From Actinoplanes derwentensis (lineage in GTDB: Bacteria > Actinomycetota > Actinomycetes > Mycobacteriales > Micromonosporaceae): a stretch of 64,000 bases of DNA. A program made the translations under genes and the position numbers. Positions 17,017-25,180 of this stretch are shown here, piece after piece. The notes under the pieces are model-generated. The model was not told the DNA's origin and did not search any database. It worked only from the letters and a program-made list of their open reading frames with translations. Each line of letters starts with the position of its first letter. The stretch's first letter is position 1. Location: contig NZ_LT629758.1 in assembly GCF_900104725.1 (NCBI RefSeq), forward strand, positions 9,962,001 through 10,026,000, read 5' to 3'.

Positions 17017-17129
17017 GGCGAATCCTGATCCGGGTGCCACACGGCGAATTCGACCCGGGTTGCCGCAGAGCGATTCCTGACCCGGATGCCGTACGGCGAA
17101 TCCTGATCCCAGCCCGGCACGGCAAATCC
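17017..17129. repeat. Tandem degenerate ~26-nt repeats
   Basis: Four units of 25-27 nt (17017-17042, 17043-17069, 17070-17094, 17095-17120) and a partial fifth (17121-17129) follow the pattern GGCGAATCCTGAyCCGGrTG then CC. They lie in the gap between two minus-strand genes and do not resemble the 16017-16121 array beyond the period. Confidence 0.7.
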
Positions 17130-17175
17130 AGCGTGCACCGGCCCCGGTTGGCGGCCGGGGCCGGTGCACGAGCGG

Positions 17176-20100
17176 TCAGCGACTGAACGGTGCGACAGTC
17201 ACCTTGTCGATCAGGGGGGCGTACTTCGAGCGGAGCAGTACGTCCGGCCAGTCGGCGGAGGCGTAGGTGGTGCCGTCGAAGTTCGGTAGTTCCTCCGAGC
17301 GGAACGTGATCGTGTTCTGGCCCCGTTTGAGGATGACCGGCACGGTCAGTTCCCAGAAGTTGTCGTCGTGGAAACTGTGCGGGAACAGCACCCGCTTGGC
17401 GGCGCCGCCGTTGACGGAGATGTCGGCGTGCCGGGCGAGCGGGTCGGGGTTGTAGTGGGTGGCGACCGCCTGTTCCGGGTTGGAGTAGCGGATCCGCAGC
17501 GCGTGAGTTCCGGCCTTCGCCGCCGGGACGTCGAAGGTCAGCGTGTTGGTGTTGCCAGGTTCGCCGCCTACACCGGTGACCGCTGATCCGCCACTGGCCA
17601 GGGGTTTCGCCGTGACCGTGGCGGTGCCGCCGCGCCGGGCGTCCTCGGCCTCGTAGGTGACCGACGGCAACGCCGCAGCGTCCTGCCGCACGGTGAGCCG
17701 ATCGATCCGGGCCCGGCCGGACATGCCGGACACGACGATCTTGTTGACGCCCCCGGACAGCGAGGCCGCCGCGGTGATGCCGCCGGACGTTGAGGTTGCC
17801 GCGGTTACGCCGCCGGGCTTGCTGTTGACGCGCCGGCCGTTCACCTTGATGCCGTTGACCGTGAGTGTCACGTCTGTGCCGATGGCCTTGATGACGGCGG
17901 CGGCGTCGGTCTTCGCGTAGACCCAGAAGGTGGCGCTGCCCTTGCGGCCCAGTTCGGCACCGCCGGGAACCGCCTTCGCCCTGGTCAACGTGGACAGTTC
18001 GGCTTCGTAGACGTCGGTGGCGGCGGCCGGGTTCGGCAGGGCCAGGGTGATCCGGTCGACGATCGCGTCGCCCTTGGTGGCCTTCGCCGGGTTCAGGCTC
18101 TTCGCGGCCAGCGAGATCGTGTGCCGGCCCGCGGTCAGCGCGACCGTGGTGTCGGTGTGATCCCAGACCGCCCATTTGTAACCGAGCGGCAGGAAGATCT
18201 CCTGTTCAGCGGCCCCGTCGACACGCAGGAACACGTTTGTCGGCCCCTGCTCGCGCACCAGGTCGAACGTGTTGAGTGAATTGGCGAAGACACTCAAGTC
18301 GTACACACCGTCCTGCGGCACGTCGACGGTGAAGTCGAGGACACCGTCGCTGCCGGTGCGCAGCCCGCCGACGTTGTAGCGGCCCGAGGTGTAGAACTTC
18401 GACACGTCCTGCGGCGAGCCCTCCGGCCCGTTCCTGCTGTAGCCGCCACCGGTATATGCGGCGTCCTCGGCCTCGAAGGAGTCCTGCCACAGTGACGGGC
18501 TCTGCCCGGCGGAGGAGGAGACCGCCGGTCCGAGCACGATTTCGTACGCCGAAGCCTCGTCCAGCTGGCCGAACTCGAACGCCACCTCGCCGTTCACGAC
18601 GCTGACGTTCTTCTCGGCGATCATCCGCGGCTGCGCCGAGTCACCGACCTGCCCGGTCCACGGGATCTCCCGGATCCACGCGTGCACCCGGCCGCCGAGG
18701 TAGCGGGGCACGTTCGCGAACCGGATGTACCCGGCACTGGCCGCACCACCGAAGATGGCCCGCGCCTGCTTCTTGTTCTTGTCCAGAGTGGCGACACCCT
18801 GCAGCGAGTAGTTCTGTCCCGGGTTCGGCGGCGAGACCCGGACGGTCTCCCCGGTCATCTGCCCGTAGGCGTTGAACAGCCACCACTGCCCGTTGCCCCG
18901 GTTGGCCTGGACCGCCGAGTCGGACAGGTTGCCGTCGATGTTCCAGTACGCGATGTCCGCGTCGACCTTGGACTCCTCGATCGCGGAGATCCACTGGATC
19001 ATCTGGCCGGGTACCGACGTGTGGTAGTTGAAGGCGTACTCATTGATGTTGATCGGTAGTTCCCGCCCGATGATCTCGGACTCCCAGGTGCGGTACTTCG
19101 CAACACTGTCGCGGACGGCCTCCGGGTGGCTCAGCTCGTGCCAGGTGATCACGTCGGGCACGGTGCCGGCCGCGACCGTGTGCTGCAGGAAGCCTTTGAC
19201 CTGCTCGTACAGGATGCTGGTGTTGGGTCCGGCGATCCGCGCCGTGGGGATCTTGCCCTTGATGATCGCGTGGACCTCGTCCCAGGCGCGGAACCAGTCA
19301 GTGGGGTCGCTGAGCCAGCTGACCTTGTTGTAACTCCACTCGCCGGTGCCGTACATGTTGCCTTCGGGTTCGTTGAACGGCACGAAGACGATGCGGTCGC
19401 GATACTTGACGTCCAGTGTCAACACTTGATCAACCTGTTTGGCGATCTTCTGCTTGAAGAGGGTGATCTTCTCCTCCGGCGTGCTGCCGGGCCACTGGTA
19501 GGGGAAACCGCGGTGGATGTCGGTCATGTAGACGTAGACGTCACCGCCGGTCGCGTCGGCCAGCGGCTTCACCACTTCGAGGGCGTCGGCGCCGGGGTGC
19601 TGCGGTCCGTCCTGCGCCTTGGTCGAGACGGTGCGCAGGTTCATGCCCTCGATCAGGTTGCTGGTGGGCAGGCCGTCGCCGTACAGGCCGTAGAGGGTTC
19701 CGGACGCGCCGCCGTGGAACGCTCCGGTGCTCGCGCCCAGGTCGACGGTGAGTTCGCCCTCACGGATCACGGTCACGGTGGCGGTCACCGGACGGCCCGC
19801 CGCGGTGCCGGTCACGGTGAACGTGCCGCGCTGTGCGTACTGCGCGGGGTCGATCGGCGCCCAGGTCACGGGCACGTCCCGGTCGTACCCATCAGTGAAT
19901 TCGCCTCTGATCGTCGGCGGCAGAGCGGGCGCGACCCCGATCGTGGTCCGCACGTCGAAGCTGGTGGAAGCCAAGCCGGTGACGGTCGGCGGGGTGACAC
20001 CGGAGTCCTCGGCGACCTGTGCGGCGGTGAGCGCGCTGCCGTAGACGCGGAAGGTGTCGATCGCGCCGTCGAAGAGCGGGTCCTGGTAGAACGAGCGGCC

Positions 20101-20724
20101 GATGAAACCCGCCGGCGCGGTCGCCGGGCCGAGGATGTCGGCGGCCGTCACGGTGGTCGTCGTCGCGGCGACCACGACCCCGTCCAGGTACGTGGTCAGC
20201 TGCCCCGCGCCGAGCGTGACGGTGATCGTCCGCCACTGATTCGCGGGCAGAGCTGTATAGCCGGTGACCTGGGATTCCGCCCCGCCGCCGCTCTTGGTGA
20301 CCGCGGTTCGCAGTCGGCCGTCGCCGTTGTAGGGGGTGCTGAACAGGTAGCGGGTGTTGTCCGTGCCCAGCGCGTAGATCCACTGCCACGGCGCGGTGGT
20401 GCCGTCCCACTTCACGCGGGTGGAGACGGTCAGTTCGGTGCGGCCTTCCAGGGCTCGCCGGGGGATGGTGACGTAGGCGCCGTCGGAGGTGGGGCCGCCG
20501 CCGGGCAATGTCAGCGCGCCGTCGGCGAGGGTGGCGGTGGCGCCGTTGACCAGGGTTCCGTTCAGGCCGTTGCCGGAGCTGTCGGTGACGACATCGCTGC
20601 TCGTGCTGTCACCGTCGAACTCGTAGGCGAGGACGGGTGTGGGCAGATCGGCCGCGAGGGCGGGAACGGCGGGTGTTCCGGCGGCCAGCACCACGGCCAC
20701 CAGGGAGATCTTCCAAGCTCTCAT
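17176..20724 (-). CDS. Large secreted multidomain glycosidase (LamG, Ig-like, GH-A TIM barrel, CBMs)
   Basis: 1182 aa. Signal peptide (MRAWKISLVAVVLAAGTPAV), then a LamG/concanavalin domain (about 35-240: VLAYEFDGDSTSSDVVTDSS and later FIGRSFYQDPLFDGAIDTFR). A bacterial Ig-like domain follows (DRDVPVTWAPIDPAQYAQRG). The clan GH-A barrel (about 335-680) has acid/base Glu in VPFNEPEGNMYG and nucleophile Glu in PININEYAF. The C-terminus holds two CBM6/35-like beta-sandwiches (FEAEDAAYTGGGYSRNGPEG and YEAEDARRGGTATVTAKP). Its barrel resembles the gene at 27124. The family is GH39-like but unassigned by me. The ATG at 20724 has GGAG upstream. Likely acts on arabinan or xylan side chains. Confidence 0.85.
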   Translation of the reverse strand: MRAWKISLVAVVLAAGTPAVPALAADLPTPVLAYEFDGDSTSSDVVTDSSGNGLNGTLVNGATATLADGALTLPGGGPTSDGAYVTIPRRALEGRTELTVSTRVKWDGTTAPWQWIYALGTDNTRYLFSTPYNGDGRLRTAVTKSGGGAESQVTGYTALPANQWRTITVTLGAGQLTTYLDGVVVAATTTTVTAADILGPATAPAGFIGRSFYQDPLFDGAIDTFRVYGSALTAAQVAEDSGVTPPTVTGLASTSFDVRTTIGVAPALPPTIRGEFTDGYDRDVPVTWAPIDPAQYAQRGTFTVTGTAAGRPVTATVTVIREGELTVDLGASTGAFHGGASGTLYGLYGDGLPTSNLIEGMNLRTVSTKAQDGPQHPGADALEVVKPLADATGGDVYVYMTDIHRGFPYQWPGSTPEEKITLFKQKIAKQVDQVLTLDVKYRDRIVFVPFNEPEGNMYGTGEWSYNKVSWLSDPTDWFRAWDEVHAIIKGKIPTARIAGPNTSILYEQVKGFLQHTVAAGTVPDVITWHELSHPEAVRDSVAKYRTWESEIIGRELPININEYAFNYHTSVPGQMIQWISAIEESKVDADIAYWNIDGNLSDSAVQANRGNGQWWLFNAYGQMTGETVRVSPPNPGQNYSLQGVATLDKNKKQARAIFGGAASAGYIRFANVPRYLGGRVHAWIREIPWTGQVGDSAQPRMIAEKNVSVVNGEVAFEFGQLDEASAYEIVLGPAVSSSAGQSPSLWQDSFEAEDAAYTGGGYSRNGPEGSPQDVSKFYTSGRYNVGGLRTGSDGVLDFTVDVPQDGVYDLSVFANSLNTFDLVREQGPTNVFLRVDGAAEQEIFLPLGYKWAVWDHTDTTVALTAGRHTISLAAKSLNPAKATKGDAIVDRITLALPNPAAATDVYEAELSTLTRAKAVPGGAELGRKGSATFWVYAKTDAAAVIKAIGTDVTLTVNGIKVNGRRVNSKPGGVTAATSTSGGITAAASLSGGVNKIVVSGMSGRARIDRLTVRQDAAALPSVTYEAEDARRGGTATVTAKPLASGGSAVTGVGGEPGNTNTLTFDVPAAKAGTHALRIRYSNPEQAVATHYNPDPLARHADISVNGGAAKRVLFPHSFHDDNFWELTVPVILKRGQNTITFRSEELPNFDGTTYASADWPDVLLRSKYAPLIDKVTVAPFSR

Positions 20725-20797
20725 GCATCGCTCCAAAGCGTGATGTGAGCGTTAACAGAAGAGCGCCCGAGCGCTCTGTCAACGAGGGATTTCCGGT

Positions 20798-20850
20798 AGG
20801 TTACGAACCCCAGCGACCCTCGTCAATGCTTGATCAGGAAATCGTTTGCC
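20798..20850 (-). promoter_or_regulatory. Glycosidase promoter with LacI-type operator
   Basis: Minus strand: TTGACG (20821-20826), 17-base spacer, TAACCT (20798-20803). GGAAATCGTTTGCC (20837-20850) lies ten bases upstream and differs by one base from the reverse complement of the operator at 22028-22041. A hairpin AGAGCGC-CCGA-GCGCTCT (20760-20777) lies in the leader. Confidence 0.7.
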
Positions 20851-20925
20851 TGGCGGGCGGTGCGGCGGTGTGCGCGGGTGGGGTGGGTGGCGGCGGGTGA
20901 ACCCTGTGTCGAGGCGGGGCGGTGA

Positions 20926-21924
20926 TCAGACCGCTGTTGATGCGCGGGGGACCAGGCGGCAGGGGCGGGCGTGCTGGCCGTGTGCCGGAGTGCCGTTGAT
21001 CGCTGCCAGCAAGCGCTCGGCGGCGGTCCGGCCGATGCCTTCCAGGTCCATGTCGATGCTGGTCAGCGGCGGCTGGCAGCCTTCGACCATGACGTCCCAG
21101 TTGTCGAAGCCGATCAGGGCCACGTCCCGCGGGATCACCCGGCCGGCCTTGGTGAGCGCCTCGGCCAGACCGCGGGCGATCTGGTCGCTGCCGCAGAACA
21201 CCGCGTCGACGTCGGCGCCGGTGGAGAGCAGGATCCCGGCGGCCTGCCGGCCCCACGCCTCGCTCCACTCCCCGTACAGGGTGGGTGCCGCTGGACTCAG
21301 GCCCTCGGTGGTCAGGGTGTCCTCGGCGGCGCGGGCCCGCACGGTCGCCGAATGGTGGTGCTCGGGGCCGGTGACCAGGGCGATCCGGTGCCGGCCGATG
21401 GCGAGCAGGTGCCGGATCGCGCGCCGGGAACCGTCGGCCTCGTCAGGCACCACCGAGCAGTCCCGCGGGTCGGCGGAACTGATGAACGCGTAGACCACCG
21501 GCACCGGCAGCCGCACCCCGATCGGCGCGCGGGCCTGGGTGCGCCGGCCGGTCACTATGATCCCGTCGACCTTGCGGCTGAGCAGGGTGCGAAGGTAGTA
21601 CTGCTCGCGGATCGGGTCGTCCCGCGCGTCACACAGGAAGATCGACATCTGCCCGGCGCCGAGCGCGTCCTCGGCCCCGATGAGCAGCGGGATGCTGAAC
21701 CGGCCGATGCTGTCGGTGGTGATCATGCCGACCGTGTAGGTGCGGCCGGTCTGCAACGACCGGGCCGCCGCGTTGGCGACGAATCCGAGCTGTTCGGCGG
21801 CCTGCTGCACCCGCAACCGGGTCTCCGGGCGTAACGCGCCGCGCCCGTTGAGCGCCTTGGACGCCGTGCCGGTGGAGACCCCCGCGAGCGCGGCCACCTG
21901 ACTGATGGTCACCGCGCGATCCAT
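20926..21924 (-). CDS. LacI-family transcriptional regulator
   Basis: 332 aa. The N-terminal LacI HTH is textbook (VTISQVAALAGVSTGTASKA, then LNGRGALRPETRLRVQQAAE with the hinge helix). The periplasmic-binding-like ligand domain contains YTVGMITTDSIGRFSIPLLI, RKVDGIIVTGRRTQ, VVYAFISSADPRDCSVVPDE, GRHRIALVTGPEHHH and DVALIGFDNWDVMVEGCQPP. It lies between the large glycosidase and the ABC operon. Near-identical operators precede both, so it probably represses both until an arabinose- or xylose-type oligosaccharide binds. The effector is inferred from the neighbours only. Confidence 0.95.
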   Translation of the reverse strand: MDRAVTISQVAALAGVSTGTASKALNGRGALRPETRLRVQQAAEQLGFVANAAARSLQTGRTYTVGMITTDSIGRFSIPLLIGAEDALGAGQMSIFLCDARDDPIREQYYLRTLLSRKVDGIIVTGRRTQARAPIGVRLPVPVVYAFISSADPRDCSVVPDEADGSRRAIRHLLAIGRHRIALVTGPEHHHSATVRARAAEDTLTTEGLSPAAPTLYGEWSEAWGRQAAGILLSTGADVDAVFCGSDQIARGLAEALTKAGRVIPRDVALIGFDNWDVMVEGCQPPLTSIDMDLEGIGRTAAERLLAAINGTPAHGQHARPCRLVPRASTAV

Positions 21925-21994
21925 GGTGCTCAGTGTTTCCTCCCCGGTTTCCCAGCGCGTCCGAGGAGGCGCTTCATGCGACCGTAACTTGCCC

Positions 21995-22041
21995 TTGACA
22001 TGTGAGCAAGGCGCTACCTAGCGTCTAGGCAATCGATTTCC
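21995..22041 (+). promoter_or_regulatory. ABC-operon promoter with LacI operator over the start site
   Basis: TTGACA (21995-22000), 18-base spacer, TAGCGT (22019-22024), then GGCAATCGATTTCC (22028-22041) within the 20-bp near-perfect palindrome CTAGGCAATCGATTTCCTAG. The expected transcription start near 22031 lies inside the operator, so a bound LacI protein would block initiation. Confidence 0.8.
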
Positions 22042-22106
22042 TAGCGATTCCTCGATGCTAGATCCCCCCTCCCGCAACCTCCTCCATGTGCAAGGGGAAA
22101 CGCGAT

Positions 22107-23342
22107 ATGTCCACTCTGCGTGCCGCCGCGGCGCTCACCCTCGCGGCCTGCCTGCTGACCGGCTGCTCGAACTCCACCGGAACTCCGACCGGCTCCACCG
22201 CCGGCACCGAATTCGCGATCTGGGACCCGTACCCGCAGTTCGACGACTCGTCGGACTGGGTGAAACTGCTGACCAAGTGCGGCACCGACGCCGGGGTGGC
22301 GGTCGAGCGGACCGGCTACGACACTACCGACCTGACGAACAAGGCACTGCTCGCCGCTCAGCAGGACAACTCGCCCGACGTGCTGATCGTCGACAACCCG
22401 GTGGTCTCCACACTGGCCGACGCGGGCGTGCTCACCACCGCCGACGAACTCAAGGTCGACACCGCAGCGGTCTCGCCGAACCTGCTCGCCGCCGGGCAGC
22501 TCGGCGGCAAGACCTACGGCATCCCGATCGGCGCCAACACCCTGGCCCTCTACTACAACAAGAAGATCCTGGACGCCGCTGAGGTCGACCCGGCGACGAT
22601 CAAGGACTGGGCGTCGCTGACCGCGGCACTGAAGAAGGTGAAGGCGGCCGGGAAGAAGGGCATCACCTTCTCGGCGATCGGGACCGAGGAGGGCTCGTTC
22701 CAGTTCCTGCCCTGGTTCTGGGGTTCCGGCGCGAACCTGACCCAGCTCGACTCGCCGCAGGGCGTGGCCGCGCTGGAGCTGTGGACCGGGTGGCTGAAGG
22801 ACGGGCTCGCCCCGAACTCGGTCCTCAACAACACCCAGACCACCAGCTGGCAGGAGTTCGCCGCCGGGGACTTCGCGTTCAGCGAGAACGGCACGTGGCA
22901 GTTGGCCAACGCCAAGAAGACCGGCTTCGAGTACGGGATCATCCCGGTCCCGTCGCAAGCCGGCGGAAACGCGCCCGCTCCGACCGGCGGCGAGTTCGTG
23001 ACCGCGCCGGTGCAGTCGGACACCGGCCGGTACGACACCACCGAGAAACTGATCGCCTGCCTGACCAGCGCGGACAACGCGTTCACCACGGACACCACTC
23101 TCTCCTACATCGCCGCCACCGACGCGGTCCAGCAGAAGCAGGTCACCGAGAACGCCGAACTCAAGGTCTGGGTCGAGGCGGTCCAGGCAGCCAAGGGCCG
23201 GACCAGTGACGACCTGGGCACCAAGTACCCGAAGATCTCCCAGCCGCTGTGGACCGCGTTCCAGGCGTCCCTCAGCGGCTCGGCCACTCCGGCGGACGCC
23301 CTGAAGGCGGCCCAGACCACAGCCGCCGCGGCGACCAGGTAG
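22107..23342 (+). CDS. Sugar ABC transporter substrate-binding lipoprotein
   Basis: 411 aa. The lipoprotein signal MSTLRAAAALTLAACLLTGC has a canonical LLTGC lipobox. The body is a cluster B (family 1) solute-binding protein: EFAIWDPYPQF, SPDVLIVDNPVVSTLADAGV, YGIPIGANTLALYYNKKIL, GSFQFLPWFWGSG and GDFAFSENGTWQLANA. ATG 22107 follows AAGGGGAA by eight bases; ATG 22086 would add seven residues. First gene of the operon, directly under the LacI operator. The ligand is probably an arabino-oligosaccharide, inferred from GH127 downstream. Confidence 0.93.
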   Translation: MSTLRAAAALTLAACLLTGCSNSTGTPTGSTAGTEFAIWDPYPQFDDSSDWVKLLTKCGTDAGVAVERTGYDTTDLTNKALLAAQQDNSPDVLIVDNPVVSTLADAGVLTTADELKVDTAAVSPNLLAAGQLGGKTYGIPIGANTLALYYNKKILDAAEVDPATIKDWASLTAALKKVKAAGKKGITFSAIGTEEGSFQFLPWFWGSGANLTQLDSPQGVAALELWTGWLKDGLAPNSVLNNTQTTSWQEFAAGDFAFSENGTWQLANAKKTGFEYGIIPVPSQAGGNAPAPTGGEFVTAPVQSDTGRYDTTEKLIACLTSADNAFTTDTTLSYIAATDAVQQKQVTENAELKVWVEAVQAAKGRTSDDLGTKYPKISQPLWTAFQASLSGSATPADALKAAQTTAAAATR

Positions 23343-23344
23343 TC

Positions 23345-24298
23345 ATGGCACCGGACGTGATGACCCGGGTTCCCGCACCCGTCGCAGTGGGTGCGGGGGC
23401 GCGGTCTCCTCGCCGCAGCGGGAGGCCCGGTGGGCACTGGACGGCCTGGGCGTTTCTGGCGCCGATCGTGATCTACCTGATCGCGTTCTACGCCTATCCG
23501 CTGTATCGGAACCTGGACCTGAGTCTGCGGCACTACACGGTCCGGTCGTTCGTCCGTGGGGACGCCCCGTTCTCCGGGCTGGACAACTACCGTGACGTGT
23601 TCGCTGATCCGGCGTTCGGGCCGGCGCTGCTGCACACGGTGGTGTTCACCGTCGTCAGCATCGTGTTCCAGTTCGCCATCGGGCTGGCGCTGGCGGTGTT
23701 CTTCGCCCAGAACTTCCGGTTGTCGGCGACATTGCGGGCGCTGTTCCTCGTACCGTGGCTGCTGCCGTTGATCGTCAGCGCGTCAACGTGGGCGTGGATG
23801 CTCAACAGTGACTCCGGGATCGTCAATACGTTCCTCGGGTTGATCAATATTGATCCCGTCAACTGGTTGACGTCACCGGACTGGGCGCTGACCAGTGTGA
23901 TCATCGCGAACATCTGGATCGGCATCCCGTTCAACCTGGTCGTGCTCTACAGCGGACTCCAGGCGATCCCCGCCGAGGTGCACGAGGCCGCCGCGATCGA
24001 CGGGGCGAACGGCTGGCAGCGGTTCTGGCGGGTCACGTTCCCGCTGCTCCGGCCGGTCTCGGCGATCACCCTGCTGCTCGGGCTGGTCTACACGCTGAAG
24101 GTCTTCGACCTGATCTGGATCATGACGAAGGGCGGCCCGGCCGACGCGTCGACCACGTTCGCGACCTGGTCCTACCGGTTCAGCTTCGGCAGCCTGCTGC
24201 CCGAGTTCGGCCCCGGCGCCGCGGTCGGCAACCTGCTGATCCTCATGGCGCTGGTCTTCGGCCTGCTCTACATCCGTTTCCAGAGGAGAACGGCATGA
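23345..24298 (+). CDS. Sugar ABC transporter permease (MalF type)
   Basis: 317 aa, six transmembrane segments after a basic, Pro/Arg-rich cytoplasmic leader. The EAA loop reads EVHEAAAIDGANGWQRFWRV, followed by TFPLLRPVSAITLLLGLVYT. It starts two bases after the binding-protein stop and overlaps the second permease by four bases (ATGA). No ATPase gene accompanies the set. Confidence 0.93.
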   Translation: MAPDVMTRVPAPVAVGAGARSPRRSGRPGGHWTAWAFLAPIVIYLIAFYAYPLYRNLDLSLRHYTVRSFVRGDAPFSGLDNYRDVFADPAFGPALLHTVVFTVVSIVFQFAIGLALAVFFAQNFRLSATLRALFLVPWLLPLIVSASTWAWMLNSDSGIVNTFLGLINIDPVNWLTSPDWALTSVIIANIWIGIPFNLVVLYSGLQAIPAEVHEAAAIDGANGWQRFWRVTFPLLRPVSAITLLLGLVYTLKVFDLIWIMTKGGPADASTTFATWSYRFSFGSLLPEFGPGAAVGNLLILMALVFGLLYIRFQRRTA

Positions 24299-25170
24299 CC
24301 GCCCGCACCGAGCCGCGCCCGCCGGGACTCGCACACTACGGCCGGAAGCCCGGCACGTCGGCCCGGCAGTACACGAAGACCGGCCTGGGGCTGATCTTCA
24401 CGGCGATCATGTTGTTCCCGGTCTACTGGATGATCAACGTGTCGTTCACCAAGGACACCGACCTCAGGGCCGACCCACCCCACTTCTTCCCGTACGACGG
24501 GACCCTCGAGGGTTACCGCGCGGTCATCGAGCAGCAAATGCCGTACCTGGGAACGAGTTTGATCGTGGGTCTCGGCACCGTGGCCCTGACCCTGCTGCTC
24601 TCCGCGCCCGCCGGATTCGCCCTGGCCAAGCTGCGGCCGAAAGGCGGCGGCGCGCTCAGTTTCGTCCTGCTGATCGCCCAGATGATCCCCGGAATCATCA
24701 TGGCGATGGGGTTCTACGCCATCTACCTGCGCCTCGGTGTCCTCAACACGATCCCCGGCCTGATCCTCGCCGACTCGACCATCGCGGTGCCGTTCGGTGT
24801 GCTGATCTTCACCGCGTTCATGTCCGGCATCCCGGACGAGCTGATCAACGCCGCGATGATCGACGGCGCGTCGACCTGGCGCACCTTCGTCTCGGTGATC
24901 CTGCCGGTGTCCCGCAACGCGATCGTCACGGTCAGCCTGTTCGCCTTCCTGTGGGCGTGGTCCGACTTCGTCTTCGCCACCACCCTCGACGGCGGCGGTG
25001 ACGCCCAGCCGATCACCCTCGGCATCTACCACTACATCGGCAACAACAACCAGCAGTGGAACGCGATCATGGCCACCGCCGTGGTCGCCTCCATCCCCGC
25101 GACGCTGCTGCTCATCCTGGCCCAGCGTTACGTCGCCGCCGGTGTGACCGCCGGCGCCGTCAAGGACTGA
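24295..25170 (+). CDS. Sugar ABC transporter permease (MalG type)
   Basis: 291 aa, six transmembrane segments. The EAA motif lies in ELINAAMIDGASTWRTFVSV, followed by ILPVSRNAIVTVSLFAFLWAWSDF, a MalG hallmark. Ends in a short cytoplasmic VTAGAVKD tail. Coupled to the first permease by ATGA overlap. An unlinked MsiK-like ATPase, usual in actinobacteria, probably energises the pair. Confidence 0.93.
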   Translation: MTARTEPRPPGLAHYGRKPGTSARQYTKTGLGLIFTAIMLFPVYWMINVSFTKDTDLRADPPHFFPYDGTLEGYRAVIEQQMPYLGTSLIVGLGTVALTLLLSAPAGFALAKLRPKGGGALSFVLLIAQMIPGIIMAMGFYAIYLRLGVLNTIPGLILADSTIAVPFGVLIFTAFMSGIPDELINAAMIDGASTWRTFVSVILPVSRNAIVTVSLFAFLWAWSDFVFATTLDGGGDAQPITLGIYHYIGNNNQQWNAIMATAVVASIPATLLLILAQRYVAAGVTAGAVKD

Positions 25171-25180
25171 AGGAACCACC

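Noticed and set aside
16017..17129. CRISPR-like arrays at the two short repeat blocks
   Set aside because: Units of about 26 bases abut one another with no unique spacers, they are degenerate, and no cas gene is present.
19126..20748. Long open frames antisense to glycosidase, GH127 (25160-26485) and narG (57437-58807, 59180-60715) genes
   Set aside because: They are typical high-GC shadow frames: low complexity, no family similarity, and each lies opposite a well-supported gene.
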